Part shown: piece after piece, positions 10,817 through 23,264 of the stretch
Position numbering within the stretch: the stretch's first letter is position 1
How the letters are laid out: the number at the start of each line of letters is the position of its first letter
Assembly (NCBI GenBank): GCA_022376925.1
Contig: JAIOJX010000003.1
Span: 36,943,874 to 37,007,873, forward strand
Direction: 5' to 3'
Length of the DNA: 64,000 nucleotides
DNA from: Tragulus kanchil
Lineage: Eukaryota; Chordata; Mammalia; Artiodactyla; Tragulidae
The notes under the pieces: model-generated
Told to the model about the DNA's origin: nothing
The model's input: only the letters and a program-made list of their open reading frames with translations
The model's database searches: none
Position numbers and translations under genes: made by a program

Positions 10817-10914
10817 GTGAGTGAGCCGAAAGCAGCGAGGCCAACTGTTCATTTTAATTAATGCTCACGGACTTCCCGGCCATCTTCCCGAAAGAGTGGT
10901 ACAGGCTTAGCGAC

Positions 10915-11000
10915 CATTTTGAACCCCTGTTCCAGGCTCTGGGTCTGCAGCACGTGAGAAACACTTGGAGAGTTTTTAAAACCTCCTGATGCCTAGGTTG
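10915..11000. mobile_element. MER5-like fragment (copy near 12032-12115)
   Basis: Contains GAGAAACACTTGGAGAGTTT then TTAAAACCTCCTGATGCCTA, an arm of a MER5A-type hAT element. Confidence 0.45.
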
Positions 11001-12116
11001 GGCTTCCTTCGTGGCTCAGACAGTAAAGAATCTGCCTCGGAACTGGGTCGATGGGACTTGAAGAGCTTACGGGCTGGATGCATGGAAGGGGCCACGTGAG
11101 AGCTTCCAAATCTGCTCCTGGTAATAAAAGCCCTGGGATAGTCACTCTGAGCTCTAAGGTGTTTCAGATCCCATTTGCTTTAGGTCCTCAATTGCCAACC
11201 TGATAAATGGAATCGCTTGGGAGATTTTAAGCCATACCAGTGCCTGGACTAGCACTTGCCTCTCGGAGGTTCCCATGTACATAGTCTCTTTGGGCCTCAA
11301 CACCCCAGGGCTGCATCAGGATGCAGCCAGGATCGACAATCACTACTTTGAACGATTTCAAGGGCCGATTTCATTTTTCTCCCGTTGTTTTGGGGCCCTC
11401 TATGTTCCAGTCTATAAAACTGGATCCTTTCTTCCACCGCTTTAGAAAGCATACGTATAGGTGCTTTAAATGCACACACACACACACACACATACATACA
11501 AGCGACAAACCTCCTTCTGTTCTGTTCTCTTTTTATGGAAGCTAATTTATAGCGCTATTGTTTTTTCCCCTCTAGGAATTCCCTGCAATTTCTCCCTAGC
11601 CTTCGAGCTGTAGTATTTACAGCTGGTGTTGGCCCTGAAGGTGCACACAGAATGATTTAGTGGTTTTCTGACTTTCCTTTCTGGTTTAGGCTCTGAGATA
11701 GACTGGCTTGATTGTTTTCCTAGAGGCAATGACATCATTTGTTTTTATTTCTATTTTTGAAGGTGAAGATATTTGCTCCTCATGCTGAGCAGAGGCACAT
11801 CATTAATCCGTTGAAAGAGAGCCCAACTGAAGAGAAGAGAAATGTGCTGGAGGAACGTGCCAGGCGGGCCCACGGGATGCCCAAGACTTGGCAGACCTGA
11901 ACTCCAGCGAGCTCAGGGCTGTCAGCGGACCTGGTGAGTGAGCCGAAAGCAGCGAGGCCAACTGTTCATTTTAATTAATGCTCACGGACTTCCCGGCCAT
12001 CTTCCCGAAAGAGTGGTACAGGCTTAGCGACCATTTTGAACCCCTGTTCCAGGCTCTGGGTCTGCAGCACGTGAGAAACACTTGGAGAGTTTTTAAAACC
12101 TCCTGATGCCTAGGTT

Positions 12117-12330
12117 GGGCTTCCTTCGTGGCTCAGACAGTAAAGAATCTGCCTGGAATGCAGGAGACCTGGGTTCGATGCCTGGGTCGGGAAGATCCTC
12201 TGCAGAAGGATAGTGGTAACCCCCTCCAGTATTCTTGCCTGGAGAATTCCAGGGACAGAGGAGCCTGGTGGGCTACAGTCCATGGGGTTGCAAAGAATCA
12301 GACACGACTGAGTGACTGACACACACACAG
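12117..12330 (+). mobile_element. Bov-tA-type SINE (head also at 11000-11037)
   Basis: GGCTTCCTTCGTGGCTCAG head, GGGTTCGATGCCTGG B box, body and GACACGACTGAGTGACTGAC end with a CA tail. Full length. Copy A of pair 4 stops 37 bases into this element. Confidence 0.92.
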
Positions 12331-12461
12331 ACCAGTTCCATCAGGCTCTGGGTATAGAAACAGACCTTAGTGGGGTTTTTTTTGTTGTTTTTCCTAATGT
12401 TCCCAGATGACTCTACGGTGCAGCCAGATTTGAGACCCAGTGCCCTAGCTCCAGTGACCAG

Positions 12462-12655
12462 TGGTTCCTAGACGTGGCTGCACCTGGAATCACCCGGTTG
12501 ACTTCAAAATCATCAAGGCCTATGTCCTTCTGACCTGGGTATTGGAATTAAGATGCCCAGATGATTTTCATATGCAGACAAGTTTGGGAGCCATCCGCCT
12601 AGGCCAGTGTGTCTCTATCTTTAAAAGAGGACATGAATCACCTGGAGTCTCGTTG
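12462..12655. mobile_element. MER5A-like element
   Basis: Contains GGCTGCACCTGGAATCACCC, GGTATTGGAATTAAGATGCCC and GACATGAATCACCTGGAG, the pattern of the hAT-Charlie MER5A. Diverged and old. Confidence 0.55.
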
Positions 12656-12948
12656 CACTGAAGATTCTGACTGGGCTCCTCGGCGATGGGTGGCCTCTGG
12701 ACGGCAGCCCACATTCTGGCTCTGCAGTCGCAGCAGAGGACTGTTTTTGGACCTTTTCTGTGCAGGAATCACTTACAGAGAGACGACTCCATCTTTTCAA
12801 AGAAAAGATTGATTTACAAGTTTGACTGTCTTAGATGTTTTGATTTTTTAAAATGAGTTCCTTTCAGACGGATCTATATGTTATATATTTCTTTTTCAAA
12901 CTAAATAATTAAAATCACTTTTAGGATTATTTAAAACGTTCACAGGGG

Positions 12949-13080
12949 GCTTCCCTGGTGGCTCAGATGGTAAAGAATCTGCCTGCAATGCAGGAGACTT
13001 GGGTTTGATCCCTGGGCTGGGAAGATCCTCTGGAGAAGGGAATGGCACCCCCCTCCAGTATTTTTGCCCAGAGATAGTGG
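12949..13080 (+). mobile_element. Bov-tA-type SINE, 3'-truncated
   Basis: GGCTTCCCTGGTGGCTCAG head through CCTCCAGTATTTTTGCCC, then unrelated DNA. The last third is missing. Confidence 0.88.
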
Positions 13081-13140
13081 CGGGGGTTGCAGACATCCGA
13101 AGGCTTTGCTGGGCTGGAAAACACCACAAGTCATCACTCC

Positions 13141-15378
13141 CAAGCCTGGTGCCTGAGCTAAGATCGGCTGCAATAGTTGAGGGCTGGTTGTGTGGCCATG
13201 TGGGCCTTGCCTGTGGCCATCTTGGGCTTCCTTAGAACCCATGGACCTCAGGTGCTCAGGTTGCTCATGTGAGAGCTGGCATCGTTTAAAACAAGCATTC
13301 CAAGAAAACTCGGCTTTCCTCTTCGGATTTATCCAAGAAGTTCCTTAGCATTGTTTCCGCTACATTGTTAAGATCACAGTGAGACCAGATTCAAAGCAAG
13401 GAGACTATAAAAGGCCCAGAGTACTGGGAGGCGTGAGTGCTGGGACACTGTCTTTGGAAGCTTGCTGTACATTATATGTATACAAAGTTTATTATGTAAA
13501 CAAATTTAAATACCTATTTAGAAAACCCCATGCAGGGTGAGGGAAAGTGATTGTATTTGAAAGTGACTGGTGTTTTGAAATTTTACTCTTCTTCCATTGC
13601 AGATAGATTTGCCTTAAGATACCTTTAGGGCTTCACAGGTGGCTTAGTGGTAAAGAATGCAGGAGCTGTAGAAGACATGGGTTCGATCCCAGGGTCGGGA
13701 AGATCCCCTGGATAAAGAAATGGCAACCCACTCCAGTATTCTTGCATGGAGAATCCCATGGACAGAGGAGCCTGGTGGGCCACAGTCCATGGGGGCACAA
13801 AGAGCTGGACACTACTGAGTGACTGAGCATGGAAGCAAGACAACTTTAGAAAGATAATCACCCATCAGTTGCTAAAATTTAGTGTCTTCACATCTAAGAC
13901 AGTATTACTTGTAAATCGATAAAAAATTACTGCTATTAAAAAATGTTATTCTAGCACATAAAGAGAGGTTTTTGTTTTTAGGAGAAATAAAATTATCTCA
14001 GGAAATCTATAGTTCTACTTTGTACCAAAATTGAAATGTTTAGTAAAAATTAGCATCAGGATGGGTATCCCAGCTTGCGATTCAGAATTTCATACTATTG
14101 ATGCGCAATGCTTGTTAGCTTTATTATGATTAGGTTAATAGAAACCCTTTGTCTGTCTATAATGTGCATTTGCTACAAGGGCTACACTGAAGCCATCAGG
14201 ATTAGGTCTGGGTTCTGGAATGCGGCACCGATTTACAAACATCTCTGAATGCGCTACACGAGTTTAATACAAGCCTGGTGCCTGAGCTAAGATCGGCTGC
14301 AATAGTTGAGGGCTGGTTGTGTGGCCATGTGGGCCTTGCCTGTGGCCATCTTGGGCTTCCTTAGAACCCATGGACCTCAGGTGCTCAGGTTGCTCATGTG
14401 AGAGCTGGCATCGTTTAAAACAAGCATTCCAAGAAAACTCGGCTTTCCTCTTCGGATTTATCCAAGAAGTTCCTTAGCATTGTTTCCGCTACATTGTTAA
14501 GATCACAGTGAGACCAGATTCAAAGCAAGGAGACTATAAAAGGCCCAGAGTACTGGGAGGCGTGAGTGCTGGGACACTGTCTTTGGAAGCTTGCTGTACA
14601 TTATATGTATACAAAGTTTATTATGTAAACAAATTTAAATACCTATTTAGAAAACCCCATGCAGGGTGAGGGAAAGTGATTGTATTTGAAAGTGACTGGT
14701 GTTTTGAAATTTTACTCTTCTTCCATTGCAGATAGATTTGCCTTAAGATACCTTTAGGGCTTCACAGGTGGCTTAGTGGTAAAGAATGCAGGAGCTGTAG
14801 AAGACATGGGTTCGATCCCAGGGTCGGGAAGATCCCCTGGATAAAGAAATGGCAACCCACTCCAGTATTCTTGCATGGAGAATCCCATGGACAGAGGAGC
14901 CTGGTGGGCCACAGTCCATGGGGGCACAAAGAGCTGGACACTACTGAGTGACTGAGCATGGAAGCAAGACAACTTTAGAAAGATAATCACCCATCAGTTG
15001 CTAAAATTTAGTGTCTTCACATCTAAGACAGTATTACTTGTAAATCGATAAAAAATTACTGCTATTAAAAAATGTTATTCTAGCACATAAAGAGAGGTTT
15101 TTGTTTTTAGGAGAAATAAAATTATCTCAGGAAATCTATAGTTCTACTTTGTACCAAAATTGAAATGTTTAGTAAAAATTAGCATCAGGATGGGTATCCC
15201 AGCTTGCGATTCAGAATTTCATACTATTGATGCGCAATGCTTGTTAGCTTTATTATGATTAGGTTAATAGAAACCCTTTGTCTGTCTATAATGTGCATTT
15301 GCTACAAGGGCTACACTGAAGCCATCAGGATTAGGTCTGGGTTCTGGAATGCGGCACCGATTTTTACAAAAACATCTC
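13141..15378. repeat. Direct duplication pair 5 (13141-14245 / 14270-15378)
   Basis: Offset about 1,129, with almost identical copies containing one Bov-tA each (13629-13830, 14758-14960) and AT-rich unique DNA. Twenty-four unmatched bases separate the copies. Confidence 0.95.
13629..13835 (+). mobile_element. Bov-tA-type SINE (copy at 14757-14965)
   Basis: GGCTTCACAGGTGGCTTAG head, GGTTCGATCCCAGGG, full body and CACTACTGAGTGACTGAGCA end. The region between it and 14245 is AT-rich, with no recognised feature. Confidence 0.92.
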
Positions 15379-17310
15379 CGAGTCACTCTGAGAAACATAG
15401 ATGGCTATCCTGACTTTAATGCATTAAGGTCTTATCAACTCCGGAAGACGTTAAAGAAATGCTCTTTTTTCCGTCCAGCTCATATGTATTGCTCTTGCAT
15501 GTCTTTATTGTTTGCTTAAGAACAAATTGTTCCCAGGTTTGTTTTGTCCGCTGTCTCAGAGGACCCCGGGTCTGCTGTCTTTGCAGGTGGTCTGGGGTGG
15601 CCCAGAACTGAACAGCCCACAGGTCTGCGGAGGACACCCCAAGCCTCCTGCTGTGCTCAGAAGCCCACGAGCTGGTGCCGCGTTTCCCTGTGCGGGCGGC
15701 CGAAGCCTTCCTGCCTGGGAAGCCGCAGCGGGTCCAGAGGGATAGAAGAGGATGAAAGGCTTCCTGTTGGGTAAGCACGTTCCTATTTCCTTTCCTCCCG
15801 ATGCGTGTGAATGGGACTGCTTTTCTGATCGTTTCACGAATTCGCTTTCGTTGCGGGACTGCGGTGTTTGGTGACGGGCATTAATGCGGGGGTGGACGTG
15901 GCAAGGGACGGTCGTTCCAAGTGACGAGACCCGGTGGCGTTGAATCATGAGAAGAGGTAGCCTCTGAAATACTCTGGCTTAGTCTCTAAGAAAACCGTTT
16001 CCATATAGCAGTTTTCTCGTAGGCGATCGTTCCGCTGTATGGATCCACGTGCGCTGACTTGAATGGGTTCCTGCGGGTCCTCCTGCGCGTAGCCTTCTTT
16101 TCTCTTCTGGATACTTCACTGAAGCTTCCTATTGGGACAGACCTCTGTGCGCGCTGCCTGTGAGCTTTCCTTCTGAGTGCTGCAGTGTCTGAGAGGCCAG
16201 CGTGAGCCGTCATTTCAGCTCTCTTCACCGTCATGCTGTCAGGTGCCTGAGGGGCATTTTCGCCCCCTCGGTCAGATCTCCCCTGCTCATAGGGTTGCTG
16301 ATGCACATGCAGCAGACGTGGCCGCGGGGGCGGGAGGCGATCCTGCCACTTCCCAAGTGGCACCGACAGGCGCCTTGGTGGCGTGGCCCCTCATGGGAAA
16401 ATTGTGATGGAACAGGAAAAATGATGGGGGGTGAGGGGGGTATTTTCTAATGTGTTTGAAAAGTGTGATAGTATTTGGAAGACATGGCTCAAGGAGAAGT
16501 ATCTTAGCTCCAATCCGTTTCATCACACGCTGTACTCATCGATTATGGGTACTTTCCACGTGATCTTGACTCACAGATGAAAGAGCTGGCGTGGAGAGCC
16601 ATGGTTTTTGGACCAGCACGTTGTCACTGTGGTTTTTTTTATTTGTGAAAGTCAGAAGTAATACTTTCATGCCACGTTTCGCACAGATGGACACGGGGCT
16701 GTTCCAGAGACTTTACCCGGTTCAGTCCAGCTTGGTGCCTGCCCAGCCTCCGCTGTCACTGGGTCGTGGGTGGGTGGGTGCTTGACCTGTTCTTAGAAAT
16801 CACTGCAACAGGAAGCTAGGGGAGGTTTATAAGTGAGACGATGATATCAAGCATTGATATCTTTCTTAGCAATGGCATACGGCTACTTTTCATTATATCT
16901 GTGAAGGTATTTATTCTCTTCTGTATGATCAGATAAAGCCATGACACGTTAAATATCATATGGATACCTTTTTTGATTGTAATATAATGGATTTTATCCT
17001 AGGTGGAATGACACTTATTCATCTGATAGATCTGTGTTTATTATAAAATCAAATGAATTAGTAAAAGGTGGAGACATAAATGAACCATAAAGACAAGGGC
17101 CAAAGTCACCTAAAGGTTTGCCTGTTAAGTTGGCACGAGTGTTAACATCCTGGCGTATTTTCATCTGGCCTCACATGATGGTGTAAAGCTCATGTTGAAT
17201 ATACAGTTCTCTTGCTACGTTCTTTTGATATGCTGCGCTGCTGTCACCTGATGGGCAGGGTTCCATCAGGGGCTAGAGTAGTAGGTTTTGACACACTCAC
17301 CTGCTTTGGA
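15379..17310. other. Intergenic unique sequence
   Basis: No repeat recognised over most of this stretch. It has modest CpG content around 15830-16340, open frames on both strands without domains, and a candidate exon at 15587-15770. It may contain conserved noncoding DNA but sequence alone does not show function. Confidence 0.4.
15587..15770 (+). ncRNA. Candidate second exon of the unannotated plus-strand transcript
   Basis: Acceptor: pyrimidine tract ending TCTTTGCAG at 15586. Donor: GGGTAAGC starting at 15771. 184 bases. It could splice to the candidate exon at 10646-10816. No protein family recognised. Confidence 0.3.
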
Positions 17311-17599
17311 TGTCTTTTTTTTTTTTTTAAGATATCTACAATTCATTTTATTTTATTCATTTGCTTGTTTTATGTTTGCCTGTGCTGCGTCTTCGTCTTT
17401 CAGTGATGAAATACATCGGTGACAGAGGTCGAGCGCTACAGGGCAGAGACAGGTTTTTTTGTTTTTGTTTTTGTTTTTTTTTTAATTTTAACGACTCAAC
17501 AACAACAACAAAGTGATTACTCTTCCTGGACTGCTTGGGGGCAGTGCCCGTACAGTGTGCCCTGGACTTACGCCGGGTTTTCTCCCCTCGATTTCTTTC

Positions 17600-18050
17600 G
17601 AAGCAGACACCATTGCGCCCATTTTACAGGTGAAGGCAATGAGGTTCAGCTGGAGGAAGGTTCCGATAGCAGGGTCGGGCGCAGCAGGAACTCGGGCTGC
17701 CTCCGTGGGAAGCTCCCCGGACGGCACTGGCACCCGTGGCCTCTCAGATGCCCACGGATCTTCTCGGGGGCGCCTGGGAGGATGGATTCCGCCGGTCGGG
17801 GAAGGGCGTGCGACTTCGAATCCTGCCGGCTCGCTGCAGCTGCGGGGCTAGGCAGGGGTCTCAGTTCTCCCACGTGGGGAGAGGGCCCCCTCCCAAGCCT
17901 TCTGAACGGCAGCCGGAAGCCTGGGCCTTGGGCCCTCGGAGCCTGTGCATCTCCGGTCGCGCACACAGCCCTTACCTTCGAGCCTCAGCCCCGAGTCGCG
18001 GCGTCCGTCCCGCGGTGGGGCCTGGCCGGGCCCTGGCCACACTGTCCCCC
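17600..18050. promoter_or_regulatory. CpG-rich segment of unknown role
   Basis: GC- and CpG-rich unique DNA next to an (AAC)n tract and T runs at 17455-17515. A MIR-like word (GCCCATTTTACAGGTGAAGG) occurs near 17617. ORFs across it are compositional. It might be a small CpG island. Confidence 0.35.
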
Positions 18051-18172
18051 TCGAGACAGTTCTTAAAGTGGAGGCAGCATCCAGTTTTTCTGATTCATCT
18101 TTCTGCCCTACAAAGTCACACGAACAGGAAGGGAAGGCGTTCCAGGATGGAATAAGACGTGCAGAAAAGGGC

Positions 18173-18325
18173 CTCCCTGGTGACTCAGATGGAAAAGAAT
18201 CCACCTCCAGTGCAGGAGACCTGGAGTCAATCCCCAGTCGTCTTGCCTGGAGAATTCCATGGACAGAGGAGCCTGGCAGGCTACGGTCCGTGGGGTCGCC
18301 AAGAGGCAGAGGTGACTGAGCCATC
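18173..18325 (+). mobile_element. Bov-tA-type SINE with internal deletion
   Basis: GCCTCCCTGGTGACTCAG head, then a jump from AATCCCCAGTCG to TCTTGCCTGGAGAATTCC, so about 50 bases of the core are missing. The end is GGTGACTGAGC. Confidence 0.85.
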
Positions 18326-18329
18326 TTCA

Positions 18330-19385
18330 CTTTCATTTTTTTCTGCTAGAGAAAGAGGCTCGTTCAGGTGGCTCCTCACTGGAAGGAAGGAGCCTGCAGG
18401 TCTCTGCAGGGCGGCCTGCAGACTCCACCTGGGTCTTTTCCTCTTGTCGGTCTTACCATGCACCTTTCACTGCAGTAAACCTTAGCCATGAGCATAGCCT
18501 CGTGCAGGGCCCCCTGAGTTCTTCTGGGGCACACCCGAATGTGTGCGTGATCTTAGGGGTCCCCCCCCCCCAGTATATACCAGCACGGGGGCTCCCCAGA
18601 GCTGGCAAAGGGGTTTCTGAGGACTGAGGAATGTTGGCTCAAGACCACAGACCTGGGCCGAGGATGCAGAAATACAGAGAAGGAGCTGGAATAAGCCTCT
18701 CTTTGTGAGCTGGAGCCCTGGGCCCCGTCTCATGGTGGCTTTTCTCCCTGAGTGTCTAGTCTGTCATACGAACAGTGGGCTGAGCTGCATCCTCGCTGCT
18801 GTCCCCGAGGAGAAGGAAGGGAGGGAGGGAGCATTTGCCGCGATGCCCGGACATCGCATCAGAGCTGCCTGAGCCCCGTCTTGGGCTTTCTTAAGGTGGA
18901 AGAGCTCCCAAGCTGTTCTTGCCCCCCAGCCTCATGGAAGAAAGGACAAGGGCTTAGCTTTATTTTCGTCATTCTGTCCAAAGTCTCCACCAGCATCGTG
19001 GCTCTCGAATGCCCCAGCTTTCTTAGAGGAATCATCTAGAAAAGAATGTGGGGGGCCAGTCTCTCTCTTCCTCTCCCTCCTCTGTTTCTTTTTTGTATGT
19101 GATAAGGTGAGGGTAGATGGTGTGCAGGGCTGTTAGCAAAGAGGATACTTCAGCTGCCTCTACTGACTCGTGTTCCCGCAGGTCTTCTGCCTTCATTGTA
19201 CTCAGTGGGCATCACAGCCAATATCAAAGTCACCTTGAGTGACACTGTCCCCCTCGGGAGAGACTGTCTTCACCAACCCCTCCTGCTGCTCTGAAGCAAC
19301 CTTCAGGGGTGTTGAAAAATAAACAGAGTCATATAAAAATTTTAAAAGAGTTCAGTTAAGCAAAAATGGATCTGAATCATGTAGC
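18330..19385. other. Intergenic DNA without recognised repeat (copy at about 19591-20530)
   Basis: Includes a 13-C run at 18560-18572 that is reduced to three C in copy B. No gene recognised. Confidence 0.4.
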
Positions 19386-20735
19386 CCTCCGGGCTTCCCT
19401 GGTAGCTCAGCTGGTAATGAATCTGCCTGCAGTGCAGGAGACCCTAGTTCGATTCCTGAGCTGGGAAGATCTCCTGGAGGAGGGCATAGCCACCCATTCC
19501 AGTGTTCTTGCCTGGAATCCCCATGGACAAAGAAGTCCATGGGGTCGCAAAGAGACAGACACAACTGAGTAGCCACAACACAGCTTGCATACCTGGGTCT
19601 TTTCCTCTGTCGGTCTTACCATGCACCTTTCACTGCAGTAAACCTTAGCCATGAGCATAGCCTGCAGGGCCCCTGAGTTCTTCTGGGGCACACGAATGTG
19701 TGCGTGATCTTAGGGGTCCCAGTATATACCAGCACGGGGCTCCAGAGCTGGCAAAGGGGTTTCTGAGGACTGAGGAATGTTGGCTCAAGACCACAGACCT
19801 GGGCCGAGGATGCAGAAATACAGAGAAGGAGCTGGAATAAGCCTCTCTTTGTGAGCTGGAGCCCTGGGCCCCGTCTCATGGTGGCTTTTCTCCCTGAGTG
19901 TCTAGTCTGTCATACGAACAGTGGGCTGAGCTGCATCCTCGCTGCTGTCCCCGAGGAGAAGGAAGGGAGGGAGGGAGCATTTGCCGCGATGCCCGGACAT
20001 CGCATCAGAGCTGCCTGAGCCCCGTCTTGGGCTTTCTTAAGGTGGAAGAGCTCCCAAGCTGTTCTTGCCCCCCAGCCTCATGGAAGAAAGGACAAGGGCT
20101 TAGCTTTATTTTCGTCATTCTGTCCAAAGTCTCCACCAGCATCGTGGCTCTCGAATGCCCCAGCTTTCTTAGAGGAATCATCTAGAAAAGAATGTGGGGG
20201 GCCAGTCTCTCTCTTCCTCTCCCTCCTCTGTTTCTTTTTTGTATGTGATAAGGTGAGGGTAGATGGTGTGCAGGGCTGTTAGCAAAGAGGATACTTCAGC
20301 TGCCTCTACTGACTCGTGTTCCCAGGTCTTCTGCCTTCATTGTACTCAGTGGGCATCACAGCCAATATCAAAGTCACCTTGAGTGACACTGTCCCCCTCG
20401 GGAGAGACTGTCTTCACCAACCCCTCCTGCTGCTCTGAAGCAACCTTCAGGGGTGTTGAAAAATAAACAGAGTCATATAAAAATTTTAAAAGAGTTCAGT
20501 TAAGCAAAAATGGATCTGAATCATGTAGCCCTCCGGGCTTCCCTGGTAGCTCAGCTGGTAATGAATCTGCCTGCAGTGCAGGAGACCCTAGTTCGATTCC
20601 TGAGCTGGGAAGATCTCCTGGAGGAGGGCATAGCCACCCATTCCAGTGTTCTTGCCTGGTGAATCCCCATGGACAAAGAAGTCCATGGGGTCGCAAAGAG
20701 ACAGACACAACTGAGTAGCCACAACACAGCTTGCA
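18427..20735. repeat. Direct duplication pair 6 (18427-19589 / 19591-20735)
   Basis: Offset 1,164 at the left and 1,146 at the right. The difference comes from deletions in copy B, nearly all within its first 200 bases and in C/G runs; for example a 13-base C run shrinks to three. The unit ends in a Bov-tA. Confidence 0.95.
19391..19580 (+). mobile_element. Bov-tA-type SINE (copies at 20537-20725 and, 3' part only, 21750-21855)
   Basis: GGCTTCCCTGGTAGCTCAG head, GTTCGATTCCTGAGC, body and GACACAACTGAGTAGCC end. It is shared between pairs 6 and 7, hence two and a half copies. Confidence 0.92.
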
Positions 20736-22887
20736 ATTGAATAGGTAGAAAGGAGCTGTAAGGAGCTATGCTAAGGAAAGACTTTTATAGGCAGAAGGGA
20801 GTGGAAACAGGAATGTTAACGCTAGGCTAAAAAAACCCTGCATTGCCAAGTTACTTTCCTTAGAGAATGGCAGGGATCTATCAGGTTCACTGGTTCAACA
20901 TTCTAGGTATGGAGGAGTAGAAACTAATTCAACTAAGCCTCAATTTGGTGGATGTGGGCTTAGAAGAAACCATTCCATTTTGGGTTCTCTGTCTTGGTTT
21001 TGTAAAAAATTTATTTTTAATTGGAGGATAATTGCTTTACACTGTTGCATTGGTTTCTGCCAGACAATAATGTGAGTCGGTCGTTCAGTGTAGACGTATC
21101 CCTGGGGCTTCCCAGGTGGCTCAGTGGTAAAGAATCTGCCTGCCAGGTGGGAGACATGGGTTTGATCCCTGGGTCACGAAGGTCCCCTGGAGGAGGAAAT
21201 GGCCGCCCCTTCCAGTCGCCTCGCCTGGAGAATCCTGTGGGCAGAGAAGCCTGAAGGGCTACGGTCCACAGAGTCATGAGAAGTCAGATATGACTGGACA
21301 TGCACGCGTAAGCGTGTGTCCCCTCCCTCTTGAACCTTCCTCGCACGCCCCCAGCCCCCCTCTAGGTTGTCAGCACTCAGGTGAGCTCCCTGTGCTGCAC
21401 AGCAGCTTCCACTTGCTATCTGTTTCACATGTGGTGTTGTGTATGTTTCTATGCTTTTCTTTCAACTCCTCCCCTCTTCTTCCCCTATGGTGTCCACTAG
21501 TCTGTCCTCTATGTTTGCATCTCTGTTGCTGCCCTGCAAATAGGTTCAGCAGTACCGTTTTCCTAAATTTCATGTGTATGCATCATATACAATATTTGTT
21601 TTTCTTTCTTACTTACTTCACTCTGTATAACAGACTCTAGATTCATCCACCTCATTAAAACTGACTCAGAGATGCCCCTTTTCATGGCTGAGTAATATTC
21701 CATTGTACCTATGTACCACAGTTTTTTGTATTTTTTAAAAATCCATTCATCTCCTGGAGGAGGGCATAGCCACCCATTCCAGTGTTCTTGCCTGGGAATC
21801 CCCATGGACAAAGAAGTCCATGGGGTCGCAAAGAGACAGACACAACTGAGTAGCCACAACACAGCTTGCAATTGAATAGGTAGAAAGGAGCTGTAAGGAG
21901 CTATGCTAAGGAAAGACTTTTATAGGCAGAAGGGAGTGGAAACAGGAATGTTAACGCTAGGCTAAAAAAACCCTGCATTGCCAAGTTACTTTCCTTAGAG
22001 AATGGCAGGGATCTATCAGGTTCACTGGTTCAACATTCTAGGTATGGAGGAGTAGAAACTAATTCAACTAAGCCTCAATTTGGTGGATGTGGGCTTAGAA
22101 GAAACCATTCCATTTTGGGTTCTCTGTCTTGGTTTTGTAAAAAATTTATTTTTAATTGGAGGATAATTGCTTTACACTGTTGCATTGGTTTCTGCCAGAC
22201 AATAATGTGAGTCGGTCGTTCAGTGTAGACGTATCCCTGGGGCTTCCCAGGTGGCTCAGTGGTAAAGAATCTGCCTGCCAGGTGGGAGACATGGGTTTGA
22301 TCCCTGGGTCACGAAGGTCCCCTGGAGGAGGAAATGGCCGCCCCTTCCAGTCGCCTCGCCTGGAGAATCCTGTGGGCAGAGAAGCCTGAAGGGCTACGGT
22401 CCACAGAGTCATGAGAAGTCAGATATGACTGGACATGCAGCGTAAGCGTGTGTCCCCTCCCTCTTGAACCTTCCTCGCACGCCCCCAGCCCCCCTCTAGG
22501 TTGTCAGCACTCAGGTGAGCTCCCTGTGCTGCACAGCAGCTTCCACTTGCTATCTGTTTCACATGTGGTGTTGTGTATGTTTCTATGCTTTTCTTTCAAC
22601 TCCTCCCCTCTTCTTCCCCTATGGTGTCCACTAGTCTGTCCTCTATGTTTGCATCTCTGTTGCTGCCCTGCAAATAGGTTCAGCAGTACCGTTTTCCTAA
22701 ATTTCATGTGTATGCATCATATACAATATTTGTTTTTCTTTCTTACTTACTTCACTCTGTATAACAGACTCTAGATTCATCCACCTCATTAAAACTGACT
22801 CAGAGATGCCCCTTTTCATGGCTGAGTAATATTCCATTGTACCTATGTACCACAGTTTTTTGTATTTTTTAAAAATCCATTCATCTC
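20613..22887. repeat. Direct duplication pair 7 (20613-21753 / 21749-22887)
   Basis: Offset about 1,135. The copies overlap by five bases (ATCTC) at the junction. Copy A starts inside copy B of pair 6, so the SINE 3' part occurs three times (19470, 20614, 21750). The unit contains L1 minus-strand sequence and a Bov-tA. Confidence 0.95.
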
Positions 22888-23264
22888 TTGATGGACATCA
22901 AGGTTGTTTCTATGTCCTGGCTATTGTAAATAGTGCTGCACTGACCATTGGAGGACACGTGTCTTTCTCAGTTATGGTTTCTTCAGGGTATATGCCCAGT
23001 ACTGGGATTGCTGGGTCATATGGTAGTTTTATTCCTAGTTTTTACATCTCCACACTGTTCTCCATAGTGGCTGTATCAATTTGCATTCCACCAGCAGTGC
23101 AAGAGGGTTCTTTTTTCTCCACACGCTTCCAGCATTTTTTGTTTGTATATTTTTTGATGATGGCCATTCTGACCAGTGTGAAGGGATGTCTTGTTTTTAA
23201 CAGGGGTTATTTGAGGATGTTATTAATGGTCCTCAGATCTTGACCCTAGAAACTTCTGAAATGA
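21003..23264 (-). mobile_element. L1, end of ORF2 and 3' UTR (minus strand), with false duplications
   Basis: On the minus strand the end of ORF2 is recognisable, including the peptide MEYYSAMKR and the SEVSKKEKQ region near 21600-21700, and the antisense of the typical 'gggtatatgcccagtactggg' block. The 3' end, with TCCAATTAAAAATAAATTTT, is at 21003-21030. The frame is broken by mutations and by pairs 7 and 8. A further copy of the ORF2 end lies at 23853-24355. Confidence 0.85.
21108..21297 (+). mobile_element. Bov-tA-type SINE inserted in L1 (copy at 22242-22432)
   Basis: GGCTTCCCAGGTGGCTCAG head, GGTTTGATCCCTGGG, body, then GATATGACTGGACATG. It sits within the 3' UTR of the minus-strand L1. 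Confidence 0.9.

Larger units (their letters stand above)
9942..12154. repeat. Direct duplication pair 4 (9942-11037 / 11062-12154)
   Basis: Offset about 1,118. It includes a CA microsatellite, a candidate plus-strand exon and the head of a Bov-tA. Copy B has lost single bases in CCC, GGGG and AAA runs within its first 250 bases. Junction bases 11038-11061 align with the true SINE continuation at 12155 onward if many deletions are allowed. Confidence 0.95.

Noticed and set aside
17419..18066. 215-codon plus-strand ORF
   Set aside because: Begins in T-rich and (AAC)n simple sequence and continues in CpG-rich DNA. No domain, and overlapping frames are equally open.
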